Assembly (NCBI GenBank): GCA_963932145.1
Contig: OZ010603.1
Coordinates: forward strand, 82,547,255-82,611,254
Source of the DNA: Acanthosepion lycidas
Taxonomy: Eukaryota; Mollusca; Cephalopoda; Sepiida; Sepiidae
DNA: 64,000 nucleotides
Direction of reading: 5' to 3'
This document shows positions 61,511 through 64,000 of this stretch, one piece after another. Position 1 is the stretch's first letter. Every line of letters begins with the position of its first letter. The position numbers and the translations under genes were made by a program. The notes below the pieces were generated by a model. That model worked only from the letters and a program-made list of their open reading frames with translations, ran no database searches and was not told the origin of the DNA.

Positions 61511-64000
61511 TCATGCAAATAATTGAGTCTCATCAGTCGGATTTCAGTGAAAAATTGTGTGGACATAAAGTGGGTGGTCACAGTTTATTTCTCTTCTCTT
61601 TGCCATTCATATTTATATTTCCATTCTTTAATTTAGCATTAGGAGAGGCCATTAACACATTTATAATCTGCCTAAAAATATTTCATATCCAAATTCATAG
61701 AAGAAGAGCAGCATGCAAATAATTGAGTCTCATCAGTCGGATTTCAGTGAAAAATTGTGTGGACATAAAGTGGGTGGTCGCAGTTTATTTCTCTACTCTT
61801 TGCCATTCATATTTATATTTCCATTCTATAATTTAGCATTAGGACAGGCCATTAACACATGTATAATCTGCCTAAAAATATTTCATATCCAAATTCATGG
61901 AAGAAGAGCAGCATGCAAATAATTGAGTCTCATCAGTCGGATTTCAGTGAAAAATTGTGTGGACATAAAGTGGGTGGTCGCAGTTTATTTCTCTACTCTT
62001 TGCCATTCATATTTATATTTCCATTCTTTAATTTAGCATTAGGACAGGCCATTAACTCATTTATAATCTGCCTAAAAATATTTCATATCCAAATTCATGG
62101 AAGAAGAGCAGCATGCAAATAATTGAGTCTCATCAGTCGGATTTCAGTGAAAAATTGTGTGGACATAAAGTGGGTGGTCACAGTTTATTTCTCTACTCTT
62201 GCCATTCATATTTATATTTCCATTCTTTAATTTAGCATTAGGACAGGCCATTAACTCATTTATAATCAGCCTAAAAATATTTCATATCCAAATCCATGGA
62301 AGAAGAGCAGCATGCAAATAATTGAGTCTCATCAGTTGGATTTCAGTGAAAAATTGTGTGGACATAAAGTGGGTGATCACAGTTTATTTCTCTACTCTTG
62401 CCATTCATATTTATATTTCCATTCTATAATTTAGCATTAGGACAGGCCATTAACTCATTTATAATCTGCCTAAAACTATTTCATATCCAAATCCATGGAA
62501 GAAGAGCAGCATGCAAATAATTGAGTCTCATCAGTCGGATTTCAGTGAAAAATTGTGTGGACATAAAGTGGGTGGTCACAGTTTATTTCTTTACTCTTGC
62601 CATTCATATTTATATTTCCATTCTATAATTTAGCATTAGGACAGGCCATTATGTCATTTATAATCTGCCTAAAAATATTTCCTATCCAAATTCATGTAAG
62701 AAGAGCAGCATGCAAATAATTGAGTCTCATTAGCGGATTTCAGTGAAAAATTGTGTGGACATAAAGTGGGTGGTCACAGTTTATTTCTCTACTCTTGCCA
62801 TTGATATTTATATTTCCATTCTTTAATTTAGCATTAGGACAGGCCATTAACTCATTTATAATCTGCCTAAAAATATTTCATATCCAAATTCATGGAAGAA
62901 GAGCAGCATGCAAATAATTGAGTCTCATCAGTCGGATTTCAGTGAAAAATTGTGTGGACATAAAGTGGGTGATCACAGTTTATTTCTCTACTCTTTGCCA
63001 TTCATATTTATATTTCCATTCTTTAATTTAGCATTAGGACAGGCCATTAACTCATTTATAATCTGCCTAAAAATATTTCATATCCAAATTCATGGAAGAA
63101 GAGCAGCATGCAAATAATTGAGTGTCATCAGTCGGATTTCAGTGAAAAATTGTGTGGACATAAAGTGGGTGATCACAGTTTATTTCTCTACTCTTTGCCA
63201 TTCATATTTATATTTCCATTCTATAATTTAGCATTAGGACAGGCCATTAACACATTTATAATCTGCCTAAAAATATTTCATATCCAAATTCATGGAAGAA
63301 GAGCAGCATGCAAATAATTGAGTCTCATTAGTCGGATTTCAGTGAAAAATTGTGTGGACATAAAGTGGGTAAACACAGTTTATTTCTCTACTCTTTGCCA
63401 TTCATATTTATATTTCCATTCTATAATTTAGCATTAGGACAGGCCATTAACTCATTTATAATCTGCCTAAAAATATTTCCTATCCAAATTCATGCAAGAA
63501 GAGCAGCATGCAAATAATTGAGTCTCATTAGTCGGATTTCAGTGAAAAATTATGTGGACATAAAGTGGGTGGTCACAGTTTATTTCTCTACTCTTGCCAT
63601 TCATATTTATATTTCCATTCTATAATTTAGCATTAGGACAGGCCATTAACTCATTTATAATCTGCCTAAAAATATATCTTATCCAAATTCATGGAAGAAG
63701 TGCAGCATGCAAATAATTGAGTCTCATTAGTCGGATTTCAGTGAAAAATTGTGTGGACATAAAGTTGGTGATCACAGTTTATTTCTCTACTCTTTGCCAT
63801 TCATATTTATATTTCCATTCTTTAATTTAGCATTAGGACAGGCCATTAACTCATTTATAATCTGCCTAAAAATATTTCATATCCAAATCCATGGAAGAAG
63901 AGCAGCATGCAAATAATTGAGTCTCATCAGTCGGATTTCAGTGAAAAATTGTGTGGACATAAAGTGGGTGATCACATTTTATTTCTCTACACTTTGCCAT
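61511..64000 (+). repeat. Type B higher-order unit, partial copy 3 (runs off the edge)
   Basis: Markers of copy 2 recur in order. TTCTTTACTCTTGCC near 62,586 and CTCTTGCCATTGATATT near 62,793 each lie about 3591 bp from copy 2. AATTATGTGG near 63,548 and GAAGAAGTGCAGC at 63,694 lie 3393 bp from copy 2. The register change between them is one monomer. Differences include GTCTCATTAGCGG (a lost base) and CATGTAAGAAG. The unit is cut at the window end. Confidence 0.82.

Larger units (their letters stand above)
48721..64000 (+). repeat. Satellite block 3b, type B subfamily (about 76 monomers)
   Basis: Every monomer from here to the right edge has the type B set: CATATCCAAATTCATGG, GAAGAAGAGCAGCATGC, CATCAGTCGGATTTCAGTG, AATTGTGTGGACATAAAG, and GGTGGTC or GGTGATC followed by (A/G)CAG. 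Type A has CGAGATACATGG, GAACAGTACC, GTGGGATTTCCGTG, TTTTATGGGCATAAAG and GGTAATCACTG. The pyrimidine-rich core and AGGACAGGCCATTAACTC are unchanged. Lengths alternate between 200 and 199 bp, the shorter having CTACTCTTGCC in place of CTACTCTTTGCC. The array runs off the window edge. Confidence 0.96.

Noticed and set aside
1..64000. More than 200 open reading frames of 62-107 codons with very similar predicted peptides, some as long as 238 codons (3423-4139), suggesting a repetitive membrane-protein gene family.
   Set aside because: The frames follow the 200-bp repeat on either strand and flip with array orientation. Period 200 is not a multiple of three, so there is no continuous reading frame. 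Single-base indels and stops are common and not avoided. The long frame at 3423-4139 arises only from two 201-bp units caused by GGGTAAATC. These are by-products of T-rich satellite sequence.
1..64000. CRISPR array, because of a regular repeat over a long distance.
   Set aside because: There are no short identical repeats separated by unique spacers. The whole 200-bp unit is repeated, no cas genes are present, and the repeat is far too long.
48721..64000. Type B considered as a separate, unrelated satellite family.
   Set aside because: It has the same length and an unchanged core covering about two thirds of the monomer, and intermediate monomers exist at 45.3-48.7 kb, so it is a subfamily of the same satellite.

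Overview
The window contains one thing: a tandem satellite DNA array with a monomer of about 200 bp. I count roughly 320 monomers, and I see no unique sequence, gene, RNA gene, recognisable transposon or CRISPR array anywhere. The commonest monomer, read by eye, is 200 bp long with about 33% G+C. An array of this size and regularity with no genes points to eukaryotic constitutive heterochromatin (centromeric, pericentromeric, subtelomeric or a knob-like block), probably from a long-read assembly. I do not recognise the satellite family and cannot name the species. Both window edges cut through the array, so its true length is unknown.

Layout. Block 1 (1 to about 9320) holds about 47 monomers in what I call the forward orientation, in which each monomer contains CTACTCTTTGCC. 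Block 2 (about 9321 to 41133) holds about 159 monomers in the opposite orientation. Block 3 (about 41134 to 64000) holds about 115 monomers, forward again. Both orientation switches are abrupt and have no foreign DNA between the arms. The first is a tail-to-tail junction with a 13-bp inverted repeat and a roughly 40-bp deletion beside it. The second is head-to-head with about 2 bp of shared sequence.

Subfamilies. Blocks 1, 2 and the first part of block 3 (to about 48.7 kb) are type A. From about 48.72 kb to the end every monomer is type B, which differs at a fixed set of positions grouped in two parts of the monomer. Monomers between about 45.3 and 48.7 kb carry some B markers in an A background, so the change looks graded. 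Three monomers in block 1 share one 59-bp internal deletion.

Higher-order structure. The array is a mosaic of segmental duplications. In block 2 a 3393-bp unit (17 monomers) is duplicated in tandem almost without change (22.80-26.19 and 26.19-29.59 kb), followed by a diverged third partial copy. Other block 2 segments recur at 1.4, 2.0, 2.2, 2.6, 4.4 and 14.6 kb. In type B a unit of about 3.4-4.2 kb is present in two full copies and one partial copy (from about 54.1 kb), with whole monomers gained or lost between copies. This fits repeated unequal exchange or break-induced copying.

The many short open reading frames (62-107 codons) come from the T-rich monomer having few stops. The 200-bp period is not a multiple of three, indels are common, and the frames flip with the array. 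I annotate no coding genes.
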